Source of the DNA: CAADGL01 sp964643885
GTDB taxonomy: Bacteria; Planctomycetota; Phycisphaerae; UBA1845; Fen-1342
Length of the DNA stretch: 49,514 nt
NCBI GenBank assembly: GCA_964643885.1
Contig: CAZXUI010000026.1
Span: 1-49,514 of the forward strand
Direction: 5' to 3'
Shown: positions 22,866-31,521 of the stretch, one piece after another
How the letters are laid out: each line of letters opens with the position of its first letter
Position numbering within the stretch: position 1 is the first letter of the stretch
Notes under the pieces: generated by a model
What the model saw: the letters and a program-made list of their open reading frames with translations, nothing else
Database searches by the model: none
Told to the model about the DNA's origin: nothing
Program-made: the position numbers and the translations under genes

Positions 22866-24143
22866 ATGAGCGACCACGTCAGCGCAAGCTCAGGCCCCCT
22901 GCCGCACGCCGGTCCGTCTCTCGTGCGGACGCGGTTGTCGATCATGATGTTCCTGCAATACGCCATCTGGGGGGCCTGGGCACCGGCGCTGGCGAGCCAC
23001 CTGTCGAACACGCTCGGTTTCAGCGGCCAGCAGGTCGGCGCCATCTACGGCTGCCTCTGGCTGGCGTGCATGATCGGGCCCTTCATCGGCGGCCAGATCG
23101 TCGACCGCTACCTGCCGACGCAGGTCTTCCTGGGCCTGGCGCATCTGATCGGCGCCGGGCTGATGTACATGACCGCGATCCAGAGCGAATTCGGGCCGAT
23201 GTGGATCTGGATGTTCGCCTACAGCCTGCTCTACGCGCCCACGCTGGCGCTGACCAATTCGATCTGCTTTCACAACCTGCCCGACGCCGAGCGCGACTTC
23301 GGCCGCATCCGCATGTGGGGCACAGTCGGCTGGATCGTCGTCGGCCTGGTGGTCGCGGGCGTCCGCTCGCAGTTCCACATCTCCTCCGAGAGCGTCAGCG
23401 ATCTGCTCATCATCGCCGCGATCTGCTCTGCGATCATGGGCGTCTTCTGCTTCTCGCTGCCGCATACTCCGCCGCGCAAGAGCTCGGAAAGCCCCTTCGC
23501 GTTCTTCGAGGCGATCGCGCTCCTGCGCGACAGGAATTTCCTGGTTTTCATGGCGATCTCCTTCCTCGTGACAACCGAGTTGCAGTTCTATTACATCCCC
23601 ACGGCGCCATTCCTGGAGGACCGCGGCGTCTCGAGAGACTACGTAACCGCCGTGATGACCGTGGCGCAGGTCGCTGAGATCTTCGTGCTCATGTTTCTTC
23701 TGAGCCTGTCGCTGAAGCACTTCGGCGTCCGCAAGACGATGATCATCGGCATCATCGCCTGGCCGCTCCGCTACCTGCTGTTCACCGTCCCCAATCTCGG
23801 CGTGATCGTCGGCTCGCTCACGCTGCACGGCTTCGGCTACGCCTTCTTCTTCGTCGCCTCGCAAATCTACGTGAACATGAAGGCCAAGGACGACATGCGG
23901 GCCAGCGCCCAGGCGCTGCTGACCTTCTTCACGCTCGGACTCGGCAACTGGCTGGGAACCTTCTTCACCGGCTGGTGCTGGGATTACTTCAAGACCGACA
24001 CGGGCGCGACCAACTGGACCGCCTTCTTCTGGGTGCCGACCGGAATCTGCGTGGCCTGCGCCCTGGCCTTCATGGCGCTCTTCCGCGACGACGTGAAGCC
24101 CGAGAAGATCGCGACCGCTTCACCGAAGCCCGAGCCGGCCTGA
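22866..24143 (+). CDS. MFS transporter, nucleoside:H+ symporter type (NupG/XapB-like)
   Basis: The 425-aa inner-membrane protein has about 12 hydrophobic segments, an N-terminal block MMFLQYAIWGAWAPALASHL, and RDFGRIRMWGTVGWIVVGL, a stretch characteristic of the nucleoside:H+ symporter family. A second half begins around FLVFMAISFLVTTELQFYY. AAAGGA lies 9 nt before ATG 22866. In planctomycetes such carriers often accompany Gfo/Idh genes (one follows at 25208), so a sugar-derivative substrate is as likely as a nucleoside. Confidence 0.85.
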   Translation: MSDHVSASSGPLPHAGPSLVRTRLSIMMFLQYAIWGAWAPALASHLSNTLGFSGQQVGAIYGCLWLACMIGPFIGGQIVDRYLPTQVFLGLAHLIGAGLMYMTAIQSEFGPMWIWMFAYSLLYAPTLALTNSICFHNLPDAERDFGRIRMWGTVGWIVVGLVVAGVRSQFHISSESVSDLLIIAAICSAIMGVFCFSLPHTPPRKSSESPFAFFEAIALLRDRNFLVFMAISFLVTTELQFYYIPTAPFLEDRGVSRDYVTAVMTVAQVAEIFVLMFLLSLSLKHFGVRKTMIIGIIAWPLRYLLFTVPNLGVIVGSLTLHGFGYAFFFVASQIYVNMKAKDDMRASAQALLTFFTLGLGNWLGTFFTGWCWDYFKTDTGATNWTAFFWVPTGICVACALAFMALFRDDVKPEKIATASPKPEPA

Positions 24144-24178
24144 CAAGGCCGCCGATCCGCCGACGGCGCCGCGTCGAA

Positions 24179-25006
24179 CTAGCGCCGCGGTTCCGCCTCG
24201 CGGCCGGGCCGCGCGCTGAGATCAGTCCGCCCCATCCGCCGCCGGATCCGCATCAACCCCCCCACCGTCCGCACAATCTCGCGCCCCAGCGAGACCCGGC
24301 TGTCCCGGTCATCGTGCCACACCACTCCCACCTCGCGCACGCCGATCCCCAGCCGCTGCGCCAGCGCCAGCACTTCGCAATCGAACAGCCAGCCATCCTC
24401 CGTCGCCCGCCCGAAGAGCGCCTCCGCCGCCGCGGCCGTGAAGAGCTTGAACCCGCACTGCGTATCCCTCACCCCCGGCAGCAGCACCGCCCGCCGCAGC
24501 AGCCGAAACCCCCACGCCAGCCCGCGCCGCAGCCACGGCTGCGCACGCTCCACACGCGAATCCGGCAGATCACGCGAACCGATCACGACCCCGTACCCCG
24601 CCTCGACCCACGGCCGCAAGCGATCCAGCTCGCTCATCGGCGTCGACAGGTCCGCGTCACACATCAGCCGCAGCCGCCCCACCGCCGCCAGCATTCCCCG
24701 CCGCACGGCCGCCCCCTTGCCCAGATTCCGCTCGTGCACCAGAACGCGAACCGCGGCCACCCCCACCGCGGCCGCCCGAGCCGCCTGCGCCGTGCCATCC
24801 GTGCTCCCGTCGTCGACCACGACGACCTCAGAGGCGATGCTTCGCTCGGCCGCGTAGCGATCCACCTCGATCAGCGCCGCCGCGATCCGGCGAGACTCGT
24901 TCCAGGCTGGAATAATCACCGATAATTCAGTGTCACCTGCGGGCGCGCCGGCCGCCGGCGACTCGGGCGATGCGGCACAGCCGGGATGTGCGGCGGGGTC
25001 GTTCAT
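24179..25006 (-). CDS. Family 2 glycosyltransferase, dolichyl-phosphate glucosyltransferase-like
   Basis: The 275-aa protein has the GT2/GT-A motifs: LSVIIPAWNESRRI, VVVDDGSTDGT, RNLGKGAAVRRGM, MCDADLST (the DxD region), VIGSRDLPDS and DTQCGFKLF. This order matches polyprenyl-phosphate-glycose synthases related to dolichyl-phosphate beta-glucosyltransferase. It would load a sugar from a nucleotide donor onto a lipid carrier, which an integral-membrane transferase such as the Agl23-type protein at 29875 could then use. ATG 25006 is taken as start. No C-terminal membrane segments are present. Confidence 0.85.
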   Translation of the reverse strand: MNDPAAHPGCAASPESPAAGAPAGDTELSVIIPAWNESRRIAAALIEVDRYAAERSIASEVVVVDDGSTDGTAQAARAAAVGVAAVRVLVHERNLGKGAAVRRGMLAAVGRLRLMCDADLSTPMSELDRLRPWVEAGYGVVIGSRDLPDSRVERAQPWLRRGLAWGFRLLRRAVLLPGVRDTQCGFKLFTAAAAEALFGRATEDGWLFDCEVLALAQRLGIGVREVGVVWHDDRDSRVSLGREIVRTVGGLMRIRRRMGRTDLSARPGREAEPRR

Positions 25007-25207
25007 GCTTGCATGCGAGCGCTGCGTCGCGGGGCACGATAGCGGTCGGGCCGCGATGCCGCAAACCGCGCGACCGGGCGCCGGTCTGAACACCCTGCCG
25101 GCCCCGGCGCGTTGACGCTCGCGGCGGCCAGCCGATAGATTGCGTTCCCGGAGGGGACGCGGGCGATCTTCTGACTGCGGCTGCGGCCGTCAAGGTGAGG
25201 TGTGACG

Positions 25208-26569
25208 ATGAGTGAGCGGACGAGCGGGGGCCTGCTGGGCGGCTCCCTGTCCCGGCGCGAGTTCGTACAGACGGCGGCCGTCGCGGGTGCGGGCATGATG
25301 ATGTCGCTGCCGGCCTGGGCGCAGAGCGGGAACGGGGGCGGCAGCGCGGATGAGCTGCGGATCGCGATCATCGGCACGGGCAGCCAGGGCCGCAACCTGC
25401 TGAACAACTGTCTGAAGATCGCGGGCGTGCGCTTCACGGCCGTCTGCGATATCTGGGAATATCACCAGAAGTACGCCGCGAACATCCTCAAGAAGTACGA
25501 CCAGATCGTGAACGTCTATCAGGACTACCGCGAGATGCTCGCCCAGGAGAAGGACCTGGACGCGGTCATTGTCGCAACGCCGGACTGGGTTCACGCCGAG
25601 CAGACGGTCGCCTGCCTGAAGGCCGGCAAGCACGTCTACTGCGAAAAGGAGATGTCGAACACGCTCGATGGCGCGCGGCAGATGGCGCTGGCCGCTCGCG
25701 AGACCGGCAAGCTGCTCCAGATCGGCCACCAGCGCCGCAGCAACGTCCGCTACCATCACGGGCTCAAGCTGATCGAGAAAGACAAGGTCTGCGGCCGGAT
25801 CACGCACTGCAACGGCCAGTGGAACCGGGCACACCTCTATGAGATCGGCTGGCCCAAGGGCAAGGAGCTGGACGCCGACACGCTCAAGCGTTTCGGCTAC
25901 GAGACGATGGACCGCTTCGCGAACTGGCGCTGGTACAAGGAGTACTCGGGCGGCCCGATGGCGGATCTCGGCTCGCACCAGATCGACGTGTTCAACTGGT
26001 TTCTGCGGGCCAAGCCGCGCACGGTTCTCGCCAGCGGCGGGCTCGATTACTACACGGGCCAGGAGGGCCGCGACTGGTACGACAACGTCATGGCCATCTA
26101 CGAATACCAGACGGCGGCCGGTCCGGTCCGCGCGTTCTACCAGGTGCTCAACACGACCAGCCACGGCGGCTTTTTCGAGACGTTCATGGGCGACGACGGC
26201 TCGCTGGTGATCTCCGAGGACCCGCGCAAGGGGCACATGTTCCGCGAGGTCGACGCCAAGAAGCGCGAGTGGGAGGACGAATCGGAAAAGGTGGAGACGA
26301 TGGGCCGCGAGGCGCTCGAGCTCAAGCTCGGCGAGACGCTGGCGCCGGACGGCTCCAAGGCGCCCGAGGGCCAGAAGCTGCTGGAGGAGAGTCAGAAGCC
26401 GGTGCACCAGCTCCACCTGGAGAACTTCTTCAACGCCATCCGCGAGGGCACGCCGCTCTCCTGTCCGGCGGAGATCGGCTACGAGACGGCCGTCTCCGTG
26501 CTGCGCGCCAACGAGGCCGTTGCCAGCGGCGGGCGCTACGACTTCAAGCCGGAGGAGTTCGAGGTCTAA
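25208..26569 (+). CDS. Gfo/Idh/MocA oxidoreductase with Tat signal
   Basis: The 453-aa protein has a twin-arginine leader (SRREFVQTAAVAGAGMMM), a nucleotide-binding Rossmann motif (IIGTGSQGRNLL), DAVIVATPDWVHAEQ, and a C-terminal alpha/beta domain (GGPMADLGSHQIDVFNWFL). The usual EKP motif reads YCEKEMSN, with Glu in place of Pro. Secreted members oxidise or isomerise sugars with tightly bound NAD in the periplasm. ATG 25208 follows GAGGTG. The heptaheme cytochrome gene follows after 38 bp, probably in one operon. Confidence 0.88.
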   Translation: MSERTSGGLLGGSLSRREFVQTAAVAGAGMMMSLPAWAQSGNGGGSADELRIAIIGTGSQGRNLLNNCLKIAGVRFTAVCDIWEYHQKYAANILKKYDQIVNVYQDYREMLAQEKDLDAVIVATPDWVHAEQTVACLKAGKHVYCEKEMSNTLDGARQMALAARETGKLLQIGHQRRSNVRYHHGLKLIEKDKVCGRITHCNGQWNRAHLYEIGWPKGKELDADTLKRFGYETMDRFANWRWYKEYSGGPMADLGSHQIDVFNWFLRAKPRTVLASGGLDYYTGQEGRDWYDNVMAIYEYQTAAGPVRAFYQVLNTTSHGGFFETFMGDDGSLVISEDPRKGHMFREVDAKKREWEDESEKVETMGREALELKLGETLAPDGSKAPEGQKLLEESQKPVHQLHLENFFNAIREGTPLSCPAEIGYETAVSVLRANEAVASGGRYDFKPEEFEV

Positions 26570-26607
26570 GAGCCGCTCGCGGGCGGCGTCGCTCGCTGGG
26601 AGATGCG

Positions 26608-28482
26608 ATGACTCTCGACTCTCTCCGCCGGCGGCGTCGCAACGGGCGAGCGATCGCGGCCGGGTGGCTTGCACTGTGCGTTGCGCAGTTCGCTGTCGCA
26701 CAGGAGACTCAGACCCCCGAACTGCTCCGCACCGACAGCCGCTCGCCCTACGTTCACCGCATCACCCTCTACGACCACGACGGCGCGGCGATCGACCCGT
26801 CCGATCCGGCCGCGCCCCCCTACTCCCCCGCCATGACCTGCGGCAAGTGCCACCCCGTCGGACAGGTCGCCCGCGGCTGGCACTTCAACGCCGCCACACA
26901 GCACGCCGATCCCGGCCGGCCGGGCGAGCCGTGGCTGCTGGTCGACGCGGCCAGCGGCACCGTGCTGCCGCTCTCCGCCCGCGGCTGGCGCGGCACCTTC
27001 ACGCCCGAGCAGGCCGGCCTGACGCACTGGGCCTTCATCGAGCGCTTCGGCCGCCACACGCCCGGCGGCGGCCTGGCCGACCCCTCGCCACAAGTGCAGG
27101 ACGATTCCGACGAGTCGCTCCGCTGGATGATCTCCGGCACGCAGCAGATCGACTGCATGACCTGCCACAGCGCCGACTTTCAGCACGACGCCGCCGAGAC
27201 CGAGCGGCAGATCGCCAAGCAGAACTTCAAGTGGATTCCGACGGCCGCGCTCGGCGTCGCAGCCGTCCGCGGCGAGGCGAAGAACCTGCCGGATGACTTC
27301 GACCCGCTCGCACCGCCGAACCCCGATCGCCCGGACCTCCAGCCGCCCAGGCTCGTCTACGACGAGACGCGCTTCGATCCCGACGACCGCTACCTGTTCA
27401 GTGTGACGCGCCGCCCGCCGGCCGAGCGCTGCTATTTCTGCCACACGAGCCGCCAGGTCGGCCCCGCCGCGCCGGCCCGCTCCGAGACGCACGGCGACGT
27501 GCACCTCGCCGCCGGGCTCACCTGTGTCGACTGCCATCGCAATGGCATCGAGCACGACATCGTCCGCGGTTACGAGTACGAAGTGACCGCCAACCCCGCC
27601 GCCGCGTCCCTGACCTGCCGCGGCTGCCACCTGGGTGAGGAAAACGCCGCCGACCCCGCCGCGCGGCTCGGCGGACATCTGCGGGCGCCGCACCCCCAGC
27701 ACAACGGCATCCCCGCGATTCACTTCGAGCGGCTCACCTGCACCGCCTGCCACTCCGGCTCCTGGCCGAAGGAAACCGCGTCGATGTTCCAGACGTCAAT
27801 GGCCCACGGCCTGGGCGTGCCCAGCCGCACCCGTTCAGACGCCTCGCCGCCTGAGATCGTCGCACCCGTCTTCGCCTCACAGCCCAACGGCACCATCGCG
27901 CCGCACAAGGCCGTCTGGCCGGCCTACTGGGGCGCGCTGAAGGGCGACAACGTCGCGCCGCTGAACTTCGAGACCGTCGAGCAGGCGATCCGTCGGGTCG
28001 CCCGTGCCGAAGAGCACACGGCACATTCCGATCCGCCGCTGCGAGAATTCACGGACGAGCAGATCGTCGCCATCTTGCAGGCGCTCCAGCCCGCGGCCGG
28101 CCAGGACGCTCAGGCCGTCTATGTTCGCGACGGGCGGATCGCGCGGCTCAGGCCGGACGGCACGCTCGAGCGCACGCCGCACGCCGCGGCCCGGCCATAT
28201 ACCTGGGCACTCGCGCACGACGTGCGGCCGGCGTCGCAGTCGCTCGGCGTCCGCGGCTGCACCGACTGCCACGCGGACGGGGCGCCCTTCTACTTCGGCC
28301 GCCTCGCCGCAGCGACGCAGCCCGCCGGCCGGCCGGACCTGCGAATGGCCGATCTTCAGAACACGGACAAGACGTTGAATCAGTTCTGGACGCTGGCGTT
28401 CGCCGGCCGCTCAGCCTTCAAGTGGATCGGATTCTTCTGCGTGCTGATCGTGCTCATGGTCGCGATGCGCTTTGGGCGCTGA
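26608..28482 (+). CDS. Secreted heptaheme c-type cytochrome
   Basis: The 624-aa protein begins with a signal sequence (basic LRRRRRNGR, then AIAAGWLALCVAQFAVAQ) and contains seven CxxCH heme sites whose first cysteines are residues 78, 183, 275, 306, 337, 378 and 551. A C-terminal transmembrane helix (WIGFFCVLIVLMVAMRF) anchors it to the membrane. It should carry electrons outside the cytoplasmic membrane, with the adjacent multi-pass membrane protein a likely quinone-side partner. ATG 26608 has GGGAG upstream; the longer frame is a shadow of the preceding gene. Confidence 0.9.
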   Translation: MTLDSLRRRRRNGRAIAAGWLALCVAQFAVAQETQTPELLRTDSRSPYVHRITLYDHDGAAIDPSDPAAPPYSPAMTCGKCHPVGQVARGWHFNAATQHADPGRPGEPWLLVDAASGTVLPLSARGWRGTFTPEQAGLTHWAFIERFGRHTPGGGLADPSPQVQDDSDESLRWMISGTQQIDCMTCHSADFQHDAAETERQIAKQNFKWIPTAALGVAAVRGEAKNLPDDFDPLAPPNPDRPDLQPPRLVYDETRFDPDDRYLFSVTRRPPAERCYFCHTSRQVGPAAPARSETHGDVHLAAGLTCVDCHRNGIEHDIVRGYEYEVTANPAAASLTCRGCHLGEENAADPAARLGGHLRAPHPQHNGIPAIHFERLTCTACHSGSWPKETASMFQTSMAHGLGVPSRTRSDASPPEIVAPVFASQPNGTIAPHKAVWPAYWGALKGDNVAPLNFETVEQAIRRVARAEEHTAHSDPPLREFTDEQIVAILQALQPAAGQDAQAVYVRDGRIARLRPDGTLERTPHAAARPYTWALAHDVRPASQSLGVRGCTDCHADGAPFYFGRLAAATQPAGRPDLRMADLQNTDKTLNQFWTLAFAGRSAFKWIGFFCVLIVLMVAMRFGR

Positions 28483-28486
28483 GCCC

Positions 28487-28580
28487 GTGGAGCAGGCCTC
28501 CGGGCCTGCTGGACGGCGAATGTGGAGCGGGCTTCCGTGCCCGCTTGATGTTGAGAGTGAAGCGGGCCTCTGTGCTCGCC
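28487..28580. repeat. Three tandem 35-bp hairpin repeats
   Basis: Related units begin at exactly 28487, 28522 and 28557. Each starts gtggagc or gtgaagc and forms a short dyad (gcaggcc/ggcctgc, agcgggc/gcccgct, then a decayed copy). They lie in the gap between the cytochrome and the membrane-protein gene. A further copy sits inside a coding region at 34504. Confidence 0.75.
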
Positions 28581-28601
28581 GTTTCGGCCGACAGGATCGA
28601 G

Positions 28602-29153
28602 ATGTTTCGAGTGCTCGCCATTATCGCCCTCATCACCACGCTCTTCGCCTTGAGCGTGCACTTCGTTGCCCTGCGCACGCGCCGCCCGGCCGGCGCGGCC
28701 GCTGCGCCGCGGCCCGCAACGCCCGCTTCCCTGCTGGCCACGATCCTCATGCTCGCCGGGCTGCTCATTCAGGGCCTCACCGGCTTCGCCGCGGCCCTTC
28801 AGGACCTGACGCTGCTCGGCTGGCCGCTGCTGGCGCACCTGCTCGGTGCCCCGCTCTTTCTGGCCGGGATCACGCTCCAGGCGCTGCTCCTGGCCGGCAG
28901 GTCCCAGCCGCGCGGCCACGCAAACTCGCCCGATATCCCCCCCGAATTCGCCCTTCAGCGGCTGATTCTGCTCACCGCGGCCGTCGTGGCCGGGTCCATG
29001 CTGCTTAGCATGACGACGCTCTTCGGGTATGCTGCCATGGAGCAGCTACTGACCGTGCACCGCTACAGCGGCCTGCTGCTCGTCGTGCTGCTGCTCGTGC
29101 AGGCATACGTGCTGGTGCTGCAACGACTGGACCGTGTCGAGGTGAAGAAGTGA
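28602..29153 (+). CDS. Five-helix membrane protein, possibly cytochrome b-like
   Basis: The 183-aa product has five hydrophobic segments: FRVLAIIALITTLFALSVHF, a second at SLLATILMLAGLLIQG, a third at PLLAHLLGAPLFLAG, a fourth at LILLTAAVVAGSMLL, and a fifth beginning HRYSGLLLVVLLLVQ. Histidines in or near helices 1, 3 and 5 (HF, AHLLG, VHRYSG) are placed as heme b ligands would be in b561/DUF4405-type proteins, though this is inference. ATG 28602 starts the hydrophobic frame; the part upstream is the hairpin repeat. It lies between the cytochrome c gene and a secreted protein gene. Confidence 0.65.
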   Translation: MFRVLAIIALITTLFALSVHFVALRTRRPAGAAAAPRPATPASLLATILMLAGLLIQGLTGFAAALQDLTLLGWPLLAHLLGAPLFLAGITLQALLLAGRSQPRGHANSPDIPPEFALQRLILLTAAVVAGSMLLSMTTLFGYAAMEQLLTVHRYSGLLLVVLLLVQAYVLVLQRLDRVEVKK

Positions 29154-29878
29154 TGTGCCGCAATCTGCTCCATCCGCTTTCGAAATCCCGAATCGTGCCC
29201 CTGGCGGCCGCCGCGGGCCTGCTCTGCTGGCTGGCCGCGCCGCTCGCCGCGCAGAACGCCCGGCCCGCCGGCGACGATAAGCTCGAGCCCATCCCGCTCA
29301 AGCTGCCCAAGCCGGCCTTCAAAGGCACACCCAAGAATATCCCGCCGAACACGAACCTGGAAAAGCCGCGCACCAAGCCGCGCGAGCCCTTCATGGCGCC
29401 TCCCGGCGTGAAGAACATCTCCGCCGGCAAGCCGGTCACATCCAGCGACAACGAGCCCATCGTCGGCGAGATCAAGTTCGTCACCGACGGCGACAAGGAA
29501 GCGACCGAGGGCAGCTACGTGGAGCTCGGCCCCGGCGTGCAGTGGGTGCAGATCGACCTCAAGGACACCTACGAGCTCCACGCGATCGTCCTCTGGCACT
29601 ATCACACCAACGCCCGCGTCTATCACGACGTGATCGTCCAGGTCTCCGACGACAAGGACTTCGTCACCGGCGTCAAGACGATCTACAGCAACGACCACGA
29701 CAACTCAGCCGGCATGGGCATCGGCGACGAGAAGGAGTACTGGGAGACGTACGAGGGCCGCCTCATCGACGCCAAGGGCGTCAAGGCCCGCTACGTGCGC
29801 TGCTTCAGCAACGGCAGCACCTCCGATGACCAGAACCACTACGTCGAGGTCGAGGTGTTCGGCAAGCCCGCCAAATGA
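29153..29878 (+). CDS. Secreted discoidin (F5/8 type C)-like protein
   Basis: The 241-aa protein has a signal peptide (LAAAAGLLCWLAAPLAAQ), a proline/lysine-rich linker, and a jelly-roll domain resembling F5/8 type C modules (GKPVTSSDN, VTDGDKEATEGSYVELG, WVQIDLKDTYELHAIVLWH, VKARYVRCFSNG, HYVEVEVFG). Such modules bind carbohydrates or other surfaces. The start codon overlaps the upstream stop (TGATG), and its stop overlaps the next gene by 4 bp. Confidence 0.8.
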   Translation: MCRNLLHPLSKSRIVPLAAAAGLLCWLAAPLAAQNARPAGDDKLEPIPLKLPKPAFKGTPKNIPPNTNLEKPRTKPREPFMAPPGVKNISAGKPVTSSDNEPIVGEIKFVTDGDKEATEGSYVELGPGVQWVQIDLKDTYELHAIVLWHYHTNARVYHDVIVQVSDDKDFVTGVKTIYSNDHDNSAGMGIGDEKEYWETYEGRLIDAKGVKARYVRCFSNGSTSDDQNHYVEVEVFGKPAK

Positions 29879-31521
29879 GCTCCCGCTGGCCGGCCGCGGC
29901 GCTCGTGCTCGCCACGCTCGTCGCGCTGGCGATCCGCCTGCCCGACCTGGCCAGCCGGCCGATGCACGGCGACGAGGCCGTCCACGCCATCAAGCTGCTC
30001 GAGCTCTGGCAGGACGGCCGCTACCACTACGACCCCCACGAATACCACGGGCCGACGCTCTATTACCTGACCCTGCCCGTGCTCTGGATGAGCGGAGTCC
30101 GCGACGCGGCCGACGTGACCGAGACGCATCTGCGGCTCGTGCCGGCCCTCTGCGGCGCTGCGATGCTGCCGCTGCTGTGGCTGCTGCGCGACCTGCTCGG
30201 CCGACCCGCGATCGTGATCGCCGCCCTGCTGGCGGCCTGCTCGCCGCTCATCGGCTTCTACAACCGCTACTACATCCAGGAGTCGCTGCTCGTCCTGTTC
30301 ACGCTGCTTGCCCTCGCCGCCGGCTGGCGCTTCGCCCGCTCGCGACGAATCGGCTGGGCCGTTCTCGCCGGCGCGGCCGTGGCCTTGATGCAGGCGTCCA
30401 AGGAAACCGCGCTGATCGTCTGGACCGCGGCCGGCTGCGCGGCCATCGCCGGCCTCATCTGGAATGGTCTCCTGCCCGCGCGCGAGGCCGCCGCCCCACA
30501 AGCTTCCCCCGCGCCATCGGGTGATTCGTCATCGGGCATGCCGCGCGTCAACAGCGCCCCGCGCCGCCTTGCGCCAGGTATCGCGGTGGCCGCGATCTCG
30601 GCTGTTCTCGTCTCGGTCGTCCTGTTTTCGACCTTCTTCACGAATCCCGCGGGCCCGCTCGATTCCCTCCGCGCCTACGCGATCTACGTCTCGCGCGGCG
30701 GCGGCGGCGAGGGCCTGCACCTTCACCCGTGGGACTACTACCTGAAGCTGCTCACATTCCAGCACTACCCCCGCGGACCGGCCGTCAGCGAAGCCCTCAC
30801 CCTCGCCCTCGCGCTAATCGGCACCCTCGCCGCCCTTCTCCGCCGCGCCCCGGCCGGCGCCAGCCTCCCCGGCCTGCGCTACGTCACGTTCGTCGCGCTC
30901 GCACTGCTGGCCGGCTACTCGATCCTGCCCTACAAGACCCCCTGGTGCATCGTCGGCCCGCTGCACATCCTTACTCTGCTCGCCGGATGCGGCGCCGCCG
31001 TGATTCTCGAATCCATCCCTCGCGTCCGCCTGCGCGCCCTGCCGCTCGCCGCGCTCCTCGCCGGCATCGCACATATCGCCTGGCAGTCCTGCCAGGTCAG
31101 CTTCGTCCACCAGACCGATCGCCGCAACCCGCTGCTCTACGCCCACCCGCTGACCGGCGTGCAGCGCCTCGGCCGGCGTATCCTCGACGTCGCCGACTGC
31201 GCCCCCGCCGGGCGCGACACGCTCGTGTTCGTCTTCGCAGACAACCCCTGGCCGCTGCCCTGGTACATCCGCGGCCTGCACCAAGTCGGCTGGTGGGAGC
31301 AGCCGCCTGACCGCGTCGACGCCCCCATCGTCGTCGTCGACGCCGCTCTCGCCGAGCCCGTCGCCGCCCGCATGCAGAACGAATACGTGGTCGACTATCA
31401 TGGCCTCCGCCCGGAGGAAGTCCTCCTGCTGCTCGTCGAGAAAAATCTCTGGCAGGAATACCTCAAATGCAGCGGCGCGATCAGCCCGACGACCGACCCG
31501 GCCGGCAATCCAGCTCCATGA
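29875..31521 (+). CDS. Agl23-type (TIGR03663) membrane glycosyltransferase
   Basis: The 548-aa protein has about ten hydrophobic segments. The first extracytoplasmic loop contains MHGDEAVHAIKL (the acidic DE motif typical of GT-C enzymes) and YHYDPHEYHGPTLYYLTLP, both hallmarks of the flippase-associated Agl23/TIGR03663 family. LPYKTPWC follows later. Enzymes of this fold use lipid-linked sugars on the outer face of the membrane. It overlaps both neighbours by 4 bp (ATGA), so it is tightly co-translated with the discoidin-like and ApbE genes. Confidence 0.85.
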   Translation: MSSRWPAAALVLATLVALAIRLPDLASRPMHGDEAVHAIKLLELWQDGRYHYDPHEYHGPTLYYLTLPVLWMSGVRDAADVTETHLRLVPALCGAAMLPLLWLLRDLLGRPAIVIAALLAACSPLIGFYNRYYIQESLLVLFTLLALAAGWRFARSRRIGWAVLAGAAVALMQASKETALIVWTAAGCAAIAGLIWNGLLPAREAAAPQASPAPSGDSSSGMPRVNSAPRRLAPGIAVAAISAVLVSVVLFSTFFTNPAGPLDSLRAYAIYVSRGGGGEGLHLHPWDYYLKLLTFQHYPRGPAVSEALTLALALIGTLAALLRRAPAGASLPGLRYVTFVALALLAGYSILPYKTPWCIVGPLHILTLLAGCGAAVILESIPRVRLRALPLAALLAGIAHIAWQSCQVSFVHQTDRRNPLLYAHPLTGVQRLGRRILDVADCAPAGRDTLVFVFADNPWPLPWYIRGLHQVGWWEQPPDRVDAPIVVVDAALAEPVAARMQNEYVVDYHGLRPEEVLLLLVEKNLWQEYLKCSGAISPTTDPAGNPAP

